A stretch of 64,000 nucleotides of DNA from Amphiura filiformis (Eukaryota > Echinodermata > Ophiuroidea > Amphilepidida > Amphiuridae). The position numbers and the translations under genes are program-made. The stretch covers positions 71,329,706 through 71,393,705 of the forward strand of contig NC_092628.1 in NCBI RefSeq assembly GCF_039555335.1. The letters run 5' to 3'. The notes under the pieces were generated by a model. The model searched no databases. It worked only from the letters and a program-made list of their open reading frames with translations, and was not told the DNA's origin. Each line of letters begins with the position of its first letter. Position 1 is the stretch's first letter. This document shows positions 48,231 to 61,337 of this stretch, one piece after another.

Positions 48231-48888
48231 AAGGATTTATTGAGCGCATTTCCACAATGTCCAATGCGCTTTACATAATAAAAATACATACAAAGTACAA
48301 CTACAAGCAACAAAAATACATATCAAAAGCCTTATATAAAAATGGCAATATTACCAACTTCAACAACAAAAATATACATAAACATATCTGCATGGAAATT
48401 CAAAAGAATAAATTATTATAATATTAAAACCATTGTATTTATATGAAACATCATTCAAAACCAACATACATAAAAGTAGCCAAAATTAAAACAAATGACT
48501 ACGGCTAAAAACCTTTGGGAAAAGAAACGTTTTTTTCGTGCATGCACTGATATGTAACCTCACTCTCTCAAATTGACCGATTGAAAAAATATTATTTTTA
48601 TAACTGTTTGTGATACACTGGCATGTGCTGCATGGTTGGAATGAGATTTTAAACTTTTTAGAATTAATATTTTCAATGATTGAATTCTTCAACACTGATC
48701 AACAGAGACTAGACCAGCTTAGACCATTTCAAATCAACATCGGAAAAGTTCAGAAAACCAGGTGCACTTAGCGGTATAGCTGAGAGGGGGGGGGGGGAGA
48801 AAATCATTCACGGTACCCTTTTGAGCGGAAATACAGGTTTTTTAGCCAATGTCAATGATGGGGTCATCAGGTAACATACCGTATTGAA

Positions 48889-49202
48889 CTAAGGGACGCA
48901 CCATTAGATTCTCAGGGGGGCATGGGAGTTTAGGTCAGGCAGAATTTTTTTTTTTTCGTGTCCGAAGGCAGCAAATGTTTTTTTTCGCCGCGAAGTATTT
49001 ATTTTTCAATTTTATAAATGTATATCCTTTATACAAAGTTGGGTGGGCGAATATTTTTTTGTACTCATCAGAGAGGCAAAATTTTTTTTTTCGTCTCACT
49101 TGTGGGCGAAGGTTTTTTTTCGTCTCACTATAGTGGGCGAAGTTTTTTTTTCCGTCTCATCTGATGCCCCCCCCCCCATGGAAATCTAATGGTGCGCCCC
49201 TA
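48889..49202. mobile_element. 310-bp MITE with (A/G)GGG(A/G)CGCACCATTAGAT ends, TA flanks
   Basis: The left end AGGGACGCACCATTAGATT (48891) and the right end AATCTAATGGTGCGCCCC (49200) are inverted, with TA on each side. The interior has a tandem pattern of TTTTTTTTCGTCTCACT with GTGGGCGAAG and a poly-C run. Confidence 0.8.
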
Positions 49203-49856
49203 ACACCTCCGCTTTTTGGCACTTCATACAATATGACAGTAATGGAAAGAAAAGTGCACAAATGCAATAGTTTTCAGTACAAATATTTTGGACAAACAAT
49301 GTCGTTATAGATGTAAACATTAATCTCTTATACAAGACATACCACACACGTACTTGATCGTGTCTTTCGTGCAGATTTGTGTTCAGGCTAAATATAATAG
49401 TTGGGTTTGTGTTAGCGTTTGATGACCCGGAATTATAAACTGGGTCAAAAAATGCAGGTGTCTTCGGAAAACTTCGATTAGATAAGGTCTATATAAGAAA
49501 CCAGCACTAACATGACTAAATAGAACACTATAAAATTTTGACGAACAACTCAACTGTTGGGTTGGGTAAACATTCATGAAAACAAAATGTGAGTTGTTAT
49601 AGGTGGTTCAATGTTGGGTAACGATTTCACAGTGTACGAAGCCCGAGTAAGAAGCACAGTTTTAATGATGAGAACAGAAGCTGACATAATGGATTCGAAG
49701 TAAATAAAAAAATGCATTAAGGGCTCAGATAGCGACGTTTTCACAAAAAATACTCTGCATGCAGACGTTGCTATCCGAGCCCTTAAGCCTACATTTCTCA
49801 AACGTGTATCCACTCTTTTCTGGGTATCTTCGTCAGTGGTTATCGAAATTCACTCT

Positions 49857-50220
49857 TTAAGGTGGTACTACACCCCTGGCCAATTTTGTGCCTATTTTTG
49901 CATTTTTCTCAAAAATTAAAGCGCATTGGTGATAAGTAAGATATATATATTATAGGGGCAAGGACTTGCAGTATAGTAATACTGCACTGAAAATTTTATT
50001 TCAGCACAGACAATTTGTGGAGTTACAGTAAAAAATGAGGGAAAACCAATATTTGATAAATAAAACAATAACTACTTGTCTTGAGTCACTGAAATTTCAG
50101 TGTAGTAACTGGATTCCTTGCCCCTGTAATATACATAACTTTTGTTACCAGTGTTATATAGTTTTTGACAAAAATGCAAAAATAGTCACAAATTTATCAA
50201 GGGGTGTAGTACCACCTTAA
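49857..50220. mobile_element. Complete 356-bp piggyBac-like MITE with TTAA flanks
   Basis: TTAA at 49857 is followed by GGTGGTACTACACCCCTGG; the other end is GGGGTGTAGTACCACC followed by TTAA at 50217-50220. The arms pair along most of their length (for example GCATTTTTCTCAAAAATTA near 49900 with GACAAAAATGCAAAAATAG near 50167). Four members are in the window. It lies 209 bp after the GPCR stop codon, near or in the GPCR's 3' flank. Confidence 0.88.
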
Positions 50221-50246
50221 CATAGGCTTTGGGCGATTAAGTACGT

Positions 50247-50252
50247 TTTATT
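50247..50252 (-). terminator. Candidate polyadenylation signal of the GPCR gene
   Basis: TTTATT on the + strand reads AATAAA on the - strand, ~180 nt past the GPCR stop codon. Judged by position only. Confidence 0.4.
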
Positions 50253-50428
50253 TATATTTTTTTTCTATTTTGCTTACATGCTTTAAAAAATAAATTAATC
50301 TTTATAGCACTTTCAACAATTATTTTTTCTATCGCTTATAGAATGACCCAGTTATGAAGCCAATCTTGTTGTCCACAAAACGCCCAAAAAGAATAATTGT
50401 TTTCATTTTACCAAATGTTTTCAATAAT

Positions 50429-53400
50429 CTATTCGTGACTTCCGTGAGCATTTTGTGAATATGTTTGATTTATAATCGATCCCTGATCACCTGCTGCTGA
50501 TGAGTTTAAGCTATTAAGCGATGCTTTGTTTTTAGAACAGAGATTACAAAGGATGGCTTTATATCCTGCTCTGAACCTGTTATTCATTACACCGTATATA
50601 ATTGGATTACAACAACTATTGAAATATCCTAAAATAAGAGTACTCATATCAAAAATTCTCGGTGGTGGATTTTTACCAAAAACGTTCCAAAACATAGCGA
50701 CACAAAATGGCAACCAACAAATGATGAAACAAAATATAACAACAACGAATGATTTGGTTAATTTGAGTTCTTCTTGTCTTCGTCTTCTAGTGCGGTCGTT
50801 TTCGGTGGCTCTTCGTCGAATAGTACGCGTTGGCACCATCGATTTCATAAGGCTCCCGCCGTGATGGGAAAGTCTGTTTAAAAAAGTTGGGCGATCTTCT
50901 TCAATGACCATCGATTGTCCCTTATTAGAATATGCTTCTTTGGTGCTCTTGCTGTTAGTTTGAAGATTTGCTGCGCCTCCCAACTCTGACGCATTACTGA
51001 TGTTGGAGGAACCCTCACTGCTTATTTTTCTGTCGAGCAAGTGTCCATCTTGTTGGTGACTATTCTTACTATGATTATCATTATCATTTGATTTCTGACC
51101 ATTGGTTTGTTCAAATGATTTTGAATTCCGCGCATGCTTCTTCGACGGTACCTTCAAGTTATTTAACACTGTATTTTCCATGTGATCAGAAACTGTCGTA
51201 GTGTCTGTCTGTCCTGAAGAACTGGATGCACAATTACTTGATGTAACACTTAGTGTACTATTCCGATCTCCATGTAAATTGTTCTTGGTGGTGTTATTGG
51301 TATTGGTGGCTTCAGAAGGATGGACCTTTAAGGTCACTGGAGGGATTGGCATACGGCTACTTGTGGAATTTCTCTTCATACTGGTGTCCACACGTTGCCG
51401 ACTCTTTCGCACCACTCGCAAAATTTGCACGTAACAAAAGGTCATAACAGAACACGGACCTCCAAAACAAACACCAACCATGAAGAATGTGTAAGAGACG
51501 CTTGTTGTCCAGTCGCAGAAACAGAAGGATTGTTGAGGAAGATAGTCGTAGATGCCCCAGCCCAAGAGAGGAGGACAAGCTAGGAGACCAGAAAATAACC
51601 ACACACCTGTAGATAGACAAAAATGGAAACAAAGAATCTATTAATTTAAGTCAAGTGTTTGATTTAGTTTTCGTTTGGTTTTTATAATTTGTAATTCCAT
51701 TGAATGTGATTGGCAGGAATTGCAGCTTACGTAGGCTAGACCTGATTTCGTAACTCTTGTGTGCTTCCTATTCAAAAACAAAAACAAAAAAACATTTGGA
51801 CGACACTTGCGTATAAAATCATATCAACAGATTATTGTCTTGAATTTGGAATGGATCCGCTCCAAACAATAGTCTGAAGTTTTATATGAGTGAATCAAGC
51901 AAATATTGAATCCAGGGATTATTATTTTGTTTGTAATTGTATCGAATATTATTATGTGCATCCATTGACATTTTCCTGGCAGGTATAATAAAACAATGTA
52001 TAGGGCATCACTGGTCATGCTGTTGAAACACACATATCGATAATTCTGTCAAAAACGTCTCTTCACGTTGTGCACATACCAAGAAAGTGAGAAATTTCGT
52101 TACACCAAAACAAAAGTACTTGACACATTTGGAGAAAACCTTCTGATAATTACAAACACTCGCTGAGCAGCAAGACCTTCCTCTAAGCTTTTAATCCGAT
52201 AAGCTGATTATCTATTTGTTTTCATGAATTGCAAGACATTCTTTGATGTATTACTGAGCTCAATCATCTGAACTTACTGGAGCGTGAGCCACCCAGGCTG
52301 GTGGCTCAGCATAGTATTTTATTAACAGAAGGTTTTCTCCAAATTCGTTTCCTAATGAGATATTTTGTGCATGATTGGTGGCAGTACCATTAATGGAATT
52401 ACAATGGATTATAAAAAACGTTATGAAAAGGCCCGATCTTTCATTGTCTGCAAGTTACAAGTTGTAAATCAAATACTTGAATCACACTGTTAAACATGGC
52501 CAAAGAACACCGACCGAAAACTTTTGGAGTTTTATCCTCCACCTTATCACTCAGGTGAAACGTTGACATTTAACCTGGAAATCGTAGATGTATTTCCTGA
52601 AATATTGCTGAATCCCATTCTAAATACAACCTTGGGCTTTCCGAGATAAGATTATGTTCTGTAAAAACGATAAAGTATTAAAAGGGCGTCATATATCGTC
52701 CGGATTCCGGAAGATATATAAGCTATATATACACGTGGACTACTAGCACCATGACGGGAACAATTTCGATAATATGATTAAGATCGAACCTGTGGGTAGG
52801 GTGCAATAATTGTAGCGTGATTCTACGACGTAAATATTGTTCCGATATTATTTGATCGGTTCACCATGTTCACGAAGACGCACCGGTCGTGAAGACGCAC
52901 GTCTTAACTTGTGATTGATACGTTTGCTTTACGTGTGATATATCAAACGTAAGATCTATCGTATATAGGGTGTGCGAAATGGATCCAAGGTTGGGATATA
53001 TGAAGTCGAAAGCAAAAATAATTATAATATGGTCATATTAAAGCAGATGTCAATTATAAAAATATTACAATAACGTCTTGAATCACAGACTGGTAAGAGG
53101 GGTTATGATTAGTGCGATGTTAGCAAAATTATATATAGAGACTGTTATGAAGTGAACATTATAATAATAATGGTGAATACAAAATTTATGGCACAACCAA
53201 TATACATGCTACAGTACAATAATTGTAAAATTAAGAAGAGGATAAAGATCAATATTATCTAATATTACATTTTTGAAAAACAAATATTGCGACATATTCT
53301 TCCAATACTACACTCAAAGTACGTGAATCAAAGTACATTATAGTCTCCCATTAGTATAATTCATTTCCTCTGCATTTTGTCAGTATTAATACTAATACAA

Positions 53401-56400
53401 GTACAGATAATGGATTAAAACACTTAAATTGTAGAAGTCAAATAATTTTCATAAGGCAATATGATAAAACATATCTTCAGGTTTTGTTTAATGGCCCAAA
53501 TGGGATGCGATTAGGCAAATATGTTTTCTTCAACACGCATCAAAATATCATACCAATATCAAACACTTACTAATTTGATAAAGGCCGGGGAAAGTAATTA
53601 TTCTTAGACTTAGACATGAACCCAGAACCTCTAATAAAAACATATTTTGTATGAAATATATCAAAATTCATCACTATTATGAAGTAATATCGTTTATACA
53701 AATCATGGATGTACGAGAGTCTTTCATGAGCAGATTTAAAGGTGAACTTGTTTTTCCTATAGATTCATTTCCATGCCTGTTTTCATAATCTAATTTGAAC
53801 CATAGCCACAGGATGGGTGGATGTATGTTTGAAATGCCATGGCCGGTGTTTTTAGCACAACTAAGTCAAAAGTAGTTTAGAAATATGTTATCGCAATCCA
53901 GAATAATATGGAAAAGTCAGCATTTAGCAATTATAATGTTGATGATGATCACTTTTAAAGTTCAAAGATGCTTTTTAAAATAGATTAGATTAAATCAATT
54001 ATGATTCTTGACAAAATTAAAAGAAATGAACAGAGATCCTCAAATTTACCAGATTCTTACCGGGCATGCTTACCAATATTGGTCGACGGCATTTATGTTA
54101 TTACATAATGGACGGATGCTGTTCACACTTCCCTATAGTGTCACCCAGAACATTACAAGGTCATTGTTACTTTCGCTCGTTTTGGGTGGTTCTGTTGGAT
54201 GTGGATACCACTTCTCATACAAATATACATCAGGTTCATCTTTGATTTACTATTATCATGATTATGTTATAAATGTAGACTATTAAGTATTATGCTATCC
54301 TACATGTTGAATTTAGCGTTGAACATTGTTCCTTGCAATTAGGTTTAACAAATATTAAGAACGTTTTCGCTGATTCTTTTCTTGCAATTAAAATACGTGA
54401 TGATATAGTTTCAATTAATTTTTTAATTTCTGTACCTGCATTTGTTAATATAAATGTTACATTTAGATTGTAGAGGCCCGTCAGCTGCTTGAAGTTTCTA
54501 CATTTCATATGAAAGAAATTCCCGGAATGTTTTATATTGCACGTCCAACAAATCTTGTCATTCCAATACATTTTTGTAATATGGGACCAATATCATGTAA
54601 AACCATTTTGGAACATCTTAGTAAGTTCAAACCATTAGAACGACCAATTGTTGAACCTTTCTGAAAGGGGTCTCCTGTCATGGTTCAATGCGCCATCCAA
54701 CAGTTCTGCGGACATACTCTTATCTTATGATGCATCCGCCATTATTCTATGATCAATTCAATGACAGAATTCCGGCAACCAAAGATTGATATTTATGCAT
54801 CCATGGCACTGCACTTTTGTTCTTAGTACATTTCCGTGGTTTTTCAACTATAAATATTAAAATAATTATGGTTTTGTTCATAATAATGTAGAATGGGTTT
54901 CAATTTTATGTAAAGTCACTACGAACAACAACAAGAAAAAAACAGCAAGCCAACATACGGCTTAAAATGGCAAATTTCTTGACATAGTTGCGAAAACAAA
55001 ACTTTGAAGCTATATTTAGCTACCAGTTTATCCTTCATTCCTTCCTAACATAGAGATAAAAAATATTTTTATCTCGATGTTCATACCGTGTCATCATGGC
55101 TGTGTAGTTGAGAAGGAATAATGGCGATATATAGGAGTGATAATGCTTTTGGCAAGTTGAGTGAGTCCACAGTCTGTAAATAAGATATGGTTAAGGCCTT
55201 TATGCCCTTAGAGATCGGCTGAAGACAAGGACATGTTATTCCGGAAGGTCTCTGGGTCGGTTCCAGATTCCAAATCACTGGGTACACTTTTGGCACAGTA
55301 TTAGAAAAGTGCTCAAATGAGTCAAATACATAATGGTGTAAATAATGGTAAACTATCATTCTTAACAATATCCCAGTGGGCACATCAGGAAAAATGACGT
55401 CAATACAACGTCGGAAAAATGGTTGTAAGATGGTTGTATACAAGTTATTTTGACGTAAATTGGTTAGTACAACGTTAAACCAACCAAAATTTACCTGTCG
55501 TAAAATTATGTTATTACACCGTTGAACCAACCAATTGACGTCAAAATAACTTGCATATAATACAACCATCTTATAATCGTCAGAAATGCACCGATAAATC
55601 GTACAGGAGTTTTAATTGACATGGTTAATACAATTTCCCATAGCTTTTATCAATCAAGGATTACATTTTTAGTGAAAAAACAGAACAACTATCGGAAAAA
55701 ATCTACTTTCCGCAATTGACAACAATGGACAGCATGTACATGCAGAAGATAAAGCAGTTAAGGAAACAGAGGTACAGTTGCTTCGGTGTTTAGTAATAGC
55801 ATGAATAGTAGTATGTTATGCAGATCACATACCAATTATTATAGGTTGGTTAGAATGATATGCTGCAGCGTTGTTAGTTCTCAACTTGCTATATTAGTCT
55901 TTTAATTAATGTTAGTTAGATAAATAAAGCAATATTGATGGTAAGCATTGCCGAGCTGGCATCATCCACCGGTTTTAGTAGTAGATTAGTAGTAGCACAA
56001 GCTATAGACACTTCTTAGTAGCCAGCAATAATGACTCACCAGCAATTTTCCATCCCGTATGTTTTCTGGTGTACCATCTTCTAAACTTATCTGGATGTAC
56101 TATGAAAATATACCGGCATATTCCTATCGCTGCAAGGGACATAACCGAGGCAACAAAAGTCAACATATTTATATATCCTAATATCACGCATAAGGTGTTC
56201 CCGAAGATCCATTCCCCTCTTGCGACGGTGAAGATGGTGAAAGGCAGATTAACAACAGATACCAGAAGATCAGCAGCGCTGAGACACAACACCATAGCAT
56301 TGGTGACCGTCTTCAAGGATTTTTGTTTGAATACAACAATCCAAAGAAGTAGATTACCCCAGAAGGCTAATATCCAGATGATACTGAGTATAATAGTTTC

Positions 56401-56646
56401 TATGATGCGCTCAGCTGGTATATAATAAATATAGTCCTCATCATATGATTGGCTTGGGTTTGGTGTCGAGACATTCAAATCCGTGGTTACATCAACAACT
56501 GTGGTGTACAAATCGTAGAGTGGATCTGTACCGTATACAGTTTCAACGATTTCTGAGAGAGGCGGTAAAAAAGTTGTAGAAACGTCCAAAGGAAATTCCA
56601 TTCCGTCCAAAATCGTGACAGCGTCTTCTGCTTTTAGCGGCTCCAT
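50429..56646 (-). CDS. Class A G-protein-coupled receptor, melatonin-receptor-like
   Basis: Two coding exons on the - strand, 56646-56040 and 51606-50429, joined by a phase 1 GTGAGT/TACAG intron of 4.4 kb, give 594 residues. An extracellular N-terminus of ~80 residues has one N-glycosylation site (N58). TM1 (81-105) has GN at 97-98. TM2 has LSAADLL with D126. TM3 starts near C153 and ends ICRY (177-179 CRY where most receptors have DRY). TM4 follows the intron (GVWLFSG). The ECL2 cysteine is C231 or C233. TM6 has CWLP (499-502), and TM7 has YFNSCCNPIIYG with N536-P-x-x-Y540. The third intracellular loop is ~215 residues, Ser/Asn/Thr-rich with basic ends. The TM7 end FNSC.N.I.YG..N..FR..YK.IL is close to melatonin receptors, which read NAxxY; the Moody/Tre1/GPR84 group is an alternative. 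No TM7 lysine, so not an opsin. Ligand unknown. Confidence 0.85.
52129..52341. repeat. Inverted repeat in the GPCR intron
   Basis: TTGGAGAAAACCTTCTG near 52129 is inverted as CAGAAGGTTTTCTCCAA ending at 52341. The arms enclose ~180 bp, with a smaller hairpin (GAGCCACC..GGTGGCTC, near 52287). Probably a small MITE. Confidence 0.65.
52342..55370. other. GPCR intron, no recognised element
   Basis: AT-rich intronic sequence with no convincing exon, long palindrome or tandem array. Short ORFs in this stretch have no recognisable features. Confidence 0.5.
55378..55590. mobile_element. Palindromic MITE with CCCAGTGGGCACA end
   Basis: TTGTAAGATGGTTGTATACA near 55422 is inverted as 'tgcatataatacaaccatct' near 55552, and AAGTTATTTTGACGT is inverted as ACGTCAAAATAACTT. 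The left side begins CCCAGTGGGCACATCAGG. The right border is unclear. In the GPCR intron. Confidence 0.65.
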
Positions 56647-56668
56647 TATATCATTCCGTGGTTTACAT

Positions 56669-56670
56669 TC
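56669..56670 (-). promoter_or_regulatory. Candidate splice acceptor 23 nt upstream of the GPCR start codon
   Basis: On the - strand TTTTATATACGACTTCTTACAG ends at 56670, a good pyrimidine-rich acceptor. The leader from there to the ATG contains two minimal uORFs: ATGTAA, and ATGATATAA whose stop overlaps the main ATG as TAATG. An upstream exon (5' UTR, or coding, since the frame stays open above) is therefore likely. Confidence 0.45.
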
Positions 56671-58598
56671 TGTAAGAAGTCGTATATAAAATGAGCTTGT
56701 TACACATTCAATGAGGAGGTACAGTAAGCAACATAACAAATTTTGAGTGGCATATCTATATGGTTACATAGATAGGTCGTTGCCATAAACAGGAAGATGG
56801 GTCTGACGTTCCAATTGTCTGGTGGATGTTTGCTTTTACCCAACTTGAATCAAACCCAGGAAGGCGAGTGGACATACGTGGTCTAAGGTAGACATGGTAG
56901 ACAAAACTAGTTTATGTAAGAAACACGCTGAACGTACGTAATTATGGGCCTTCAGTTTGAAAAACAAAAACAAAACATGTGCATTCCTCGTAAAATTTTT
57001 CGCATATCCTCTGTAAATAATTACATGCACGTACGTTGAATATACTTGCAAACAATGATACTATTAAGCTAGATGATTGTGTGTCTTAAGCTAATAACAG
57101 ATGCATTGCTTGCATGTAAGCAGTAAGTAAACTAAAAGTATACTACGCCTTTATATCAATATTGTAATGGTATGTAAGTGTTGTGTCAATCCAAAAAATA
57201 ATCCATGCCGAAATGGAAGAGTGGAAAGTGTCATATGAGCTGATGAGGGAAAATTGGGTTCTACAAAAGCAACGTGAGTTACGTGATGGTTATATAGATT
57301 AGTATAAAAGCGTATTCTTCACAGCCTATCACTCCAAAAATAGTTGTCTCTTCTTGTTATAATAATTGAAAGAGTGTCTATTTCATTCTTGTACTCTTTG
57401 TAGAGAGTATGCACATGTTGGAAACTAATAGTGATAAAGGTTACTGGAAACTGGCGCAAATATCTGAATATGACACGTTTTGATATCAAACTAGGTCTAG
57501 ATATTATTACATTTGGCGCAGGATGATAATTCCGGTATACTATCTATTTCAGTTTATGGATCACAGATAATACGGTGCATAAAGACCTTTACCATGACAA
57601 GACGCTCGCGTGCTATTACTTTTAATAATTGACCCGTTTTACAGTTGTAGTGCACGTATTACGTGATCAGTTCCTGTTGATATAATGCTAGTGACTTTTT
57701 TTTTATTTTGGTTCTTTTTATTTTAATGGAAAGAAATCGCAATAAAAATCCTTCAAACTTAGGTAAAAATATACTTCAGTTTGAGATATTTTGAATTATA
57801 CTCATCATACTCATGTGGTTGAATTGTCTCTTTCGTCTCAGACAAATTGAATTGGTACTTTCATTTATCAATTTAATTCCTGATAATCAGAAGCACTTGC
57901 TTGGCGACATCGTTTTCTATAATTGCTTTCTTTATACACCTACGTTTAAGCGATGTTTCGTATTTTCCGAAACAATAGGTTATTTGAAAGATTTTAATCA
58001 GAGTGAATTAGATGCGCATCCAGCTATCTCGCTATGCATGTGAAGCATCACACATGACATAGCATAACTCTGGCTTAAATAATTTGATAATAATTATATT
58101 ATTCTGGGTTCGAGATTTACATTCAACATAGGTTATGTTTGTATACAAGTTCAGTTGTTAAACGGTGCGCGAGACCGTGGCAGGTGATTGTCTTTAAAGA
58201 AATGAACAATATATAAAACTACGGGTATATATATTTTGTTTTGTTTGTTGTTTGTTTACCAAGGTTGGTCCGTAAGGGACACACACTTGAGTCTATGGTA
58301 AATACATGGTTCAGACCTATATGTAATCTATTTGGCGGGGGAAATTGATACTCTGAAAAATATTTTTCCTTGTCAGTTTGTTTCATAGGATTTACACACG
58401 TGTTTTCTTGTCGTGTTGAAAACTGATATCAAATCTTTGATCATATTAATCTTGGTCTTTGACACTTTGCCCTGACATATAGCATCAATTACATTGTGTC
58501 CAATACCGAATGGAAACAACGTGAAGGTCTTCATTTTCACTATAAAAAATAGAATTTTCAAAACTTCAGCATAAGAGTGCATTCCGACGGCGCAAGTA
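56671..58598. other. Upstream flank of the GPCR gene
   Basis: No gene or clear repeat was recognised. It presumably contains the GPCR's first exon and promoter, but no element could be placed with confidence. Confidence 0.4.
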
Positions 58599-58893
58599 TA
58601 TAAGGGCCGTTACAGACTTTTTATTGGATGTAGAATATGTAATATGTCTTCGTTATTTAATCTATTATCATTATATTTCCAATCATGTGTAACGTCTAAC
58701 GAATGTTTGATGATGTAAAGTCGATAATATATTTCCACCAGACATTCTACATAACATATTATCGATTTTACGTCATCAAACATTCGTTAGAAGTTAAACA
58801 TTACATTGCCATGATTACTGAAAATAGAATGACAAAGACATGTTACATCAATTACCCTACGTCACTATACCCAGAGTCTGTATATGGCCCTTA
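58599..58893. mobile_element. ~295-bp palindromic MITE
   Basis: TAAGGGCC..TTACAGACT at 58601 is inverted as AGTCTG..GGCCCTTA at 58891. The inner arms GTCTAACGAATGTTTGATGA (58693) and TCATCAAACATTCGTTAGA (58775) pair for ~40 bp around a short loop, making a strong hairpin. Confidence 0.75.
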
Positions 58894-59331
58894 ATAGTAA
58901 TACGGTATAGAAAATTCAATTGTTTGTATCAATTTACTGACTGAGCAATTAAAGATGTCCTTTCACGCTCTATACCCTTAGATAATTACTAGGGCAGTTG
59001 GTTCATCCGGTTCTGAATCTAAGGCACTGTGGCAATGGTGTCACGGATCCATGCGTAAATATCAACTGCGGATATCAAAACTATCGAAAAGGCGGAATAT
59101 CAAGATCTAAAGAAGAAATCCGGTAACACTTTGATAGACGATAACATATATATATATATATATGCAGTCTTCATTTGTTTTTTCTTTAGAGAGTGTCAAT
59201 TTAATATTCAAACCCATTTCAGTACTGCGCTAGCTTCCCCCATCAGATGCCCCAATAAAAATCCACAATTACGAAAATTCATCTTCTTTGCGGCAATTTT
59301 GATATAAATTTGGATCAATTAAAATTCATTA

Positions 59332-59539
59332 CGAGACCAATAAAATAATATTTAGCGTAAAGCACTTAATTTAAATTTATCATTATTGTGTTTTGGACCC
59401 AGTATTTTCACACTCTTGGATTCATCGAAACACAATAATGTGCATTATTATGTTTTGATGGATCCAAGTTGTGATAATATTGATCCAAAACATATTAATG
59501 ATAAAATTGATGCTTTACGCCCAATATTTATTGGTCTCG
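59332..59539. repeat. Palindromic repeat with CGAGACCAATAAA ends
   Basis: CGAGACCAATAAAATAATAT at 59332 is inverted as 'aatatttattggtctcg' ending at 59539, and 'tagcgtaaagca' is inverted as 'tgctttacgc'. A third partial arm follows near 59580-59625 (GACCAATAAATATGGG). Confidence 0.7.
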
Positions 59540-59639
59540 CTATGAGTTGTAAAATATTGGACTCGACTACGTCTCGTGCAATATTTTAAAACTCATAGCT
59601 TGACCAATAAATATGGGCTCAACCGATCCAATTTTATAT

Positions 59640-61040
59640 CAATATTTGTTGATTCCCCCCACTTCAAATTAACTTTCGCCCAATGCTCCCGGAAGAATTT
59701 TTCTGGTGCCGCCACTGTATATGAAAGTCAGTGTGTTAGGGTGTAAGTCAATATTTTAATTGCAGATCGAAAGTTTGTATATTGCCCATAGAAAACTATT
59801 CTGGTTTCCTATTGCTGTTATTGTGACTTTCCTATGACTTTTCTTCTCACAGTGGGGTTCCGATAACAAAAATATAAGTTTTTACCTGTAGTTTTTATTA
59901 TAAAAATGCCGTACTACTGTCATTGTGGACACATATACATGTATAGTGCAAGCGTCTATGGTGCAAGTGATGCTGCAACATGTTTTAAAAACGCAAGACT
60001 ACAACTTATACCAAGCAAATGGACGTACAATAATTAGCTTTTGTTCTCATGCTACGACAATAATAATAGCCAAGTTCAACGAAGTGCGTGATGGCATTTT
60101 ATCAACTGCTTTGCTAAACGAACGTGACGTTAAACCGTTACTTACGGAGTATTGTCCTATTACGGGTATTAAAGGCCTATTATTATTATTCAGATAAATT
60201 TATTGTGAGAGGGAAAATACAAAACGTTTCTCAAAATAAAGCAACTGTTGATGCGAGTGATCCGAATTCTTTGCTAAACTTTGTTTTGACAACGCAACGT
60301 ACTTTACGCTTTTAATAAATGTTTGAATGCTCTTTTGCAGGTGTCAACGTCAGTAAACATGATAATAGGTCAAATTGGAAACGACCGAAATTTAGCGGGA
60401 TGGTGCTAAAATGTTGGTAAAATTTGTCCATTTCACCTGCTCAACAACAAAGACTTGTTTCCATCTCGGTTGCTCTTTGAAAACTGTAATCTATTGAAGC
60501 GCAGCGACCTATATCTACAAATGTATATAATAACTAATGTCTTGATATGAAAATAATTTGATCACGGACTATTAAGCTTGGAATATTGTTTTGAAATCTA
60601 TATGTTTTGGCAGGTGATGGTACAGTATTAAAAATTTAACATTTGCGATGATTCCCTACAAATTTCACCATGACATAATTTGCCACTGGTGGGCAATATG
60701 GATTATGTGAAATCAAGAAACGACGAAGATCTGATATAGTTGCTTTCAATATCTTTTTAACAAGTAGTTGTTTTCATTGCAAGCGATGTAACTTTAAGGC
60801 CCGGTTCACACTTTTCATTTTCGCGAGTATTCAATGCAACAAGTATTCATTATTCAATGTATTTCCACTCCATTTCCAGTCATTTTTAACTTTTAACGAA
60901 TTTACACAAGATATTCGACGTCAAATAATTGAATGAAAACATTTAAAAACAATAAATTGAAACAGTTTGACCAACGAATACTTGACATACGAATATTTGA
61001 CGTCGAATGTACTACAGCTTCAATCTTCTTCATGTTCTTA
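59640..61040. other. Non-coding interval
   Basis: No gene was recognised. Short, diverged repeats of ATTCAATG and TATTCGACGTC-like words occur near 60825-61010. Confidence 0.45.
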
Positions 61041-61041
61041 T

Positions 61042-61288
61042 CGTCACCCTACTACGATAATTGCCGTTAAATCATTTTTTTTGTAAATTTGAGAACAAAG
61101 TACAAAATGCGGTTCAAGCATGCATCAGTTACGTAATTACCCTAATTATTTCGAATTATTCCCTTAAATTTGTATCATTTTCATTTGTTCTTGTGCATAG
61201 AATAGTGAATAAATGCTTGCACCATATTTTGTAATTTGTTCTCAAAATTACAAAAAATAACTTGGGCAATTAGCGTAGTAGGCTGACG
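61042..61288. mobile_element. 247-bp MITE with CGTCACCCTACTACG ends
   Basis: CGTCACCCTACTACGATAAT at 61042 is inverted near 61288 as CGTAGTAGGCTGACG. 'tttgtaaatttgagaacaaa' and GCGGTTCAAGC pair with their inner complements near 61240 and 61215. The end sequence is related to the repeats at 28965-29326. Confidence 0.7.
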
Positions 61289-61309
61289 TTATGTTGACAT
61301 ATATTTATT

Positions 61310-61337
61310 TTGTTTGTTTGTTTGTTTGTTTGTTTGT
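61310..61337. repeat. (TTTG)n microsatellite
   Basis: Seven tandem GTTT units directly after the 61042-61288 MITE. Confidence 0.9.

Noticed and set aside
56647-56739. Upstream extension of the GPCR frame starting at a TTG codon
   Set aside because: There is no in-frame ATG above 56646, and a good splice acceptor at 56670 cuts through it; the ATG at 56646 has a better context.
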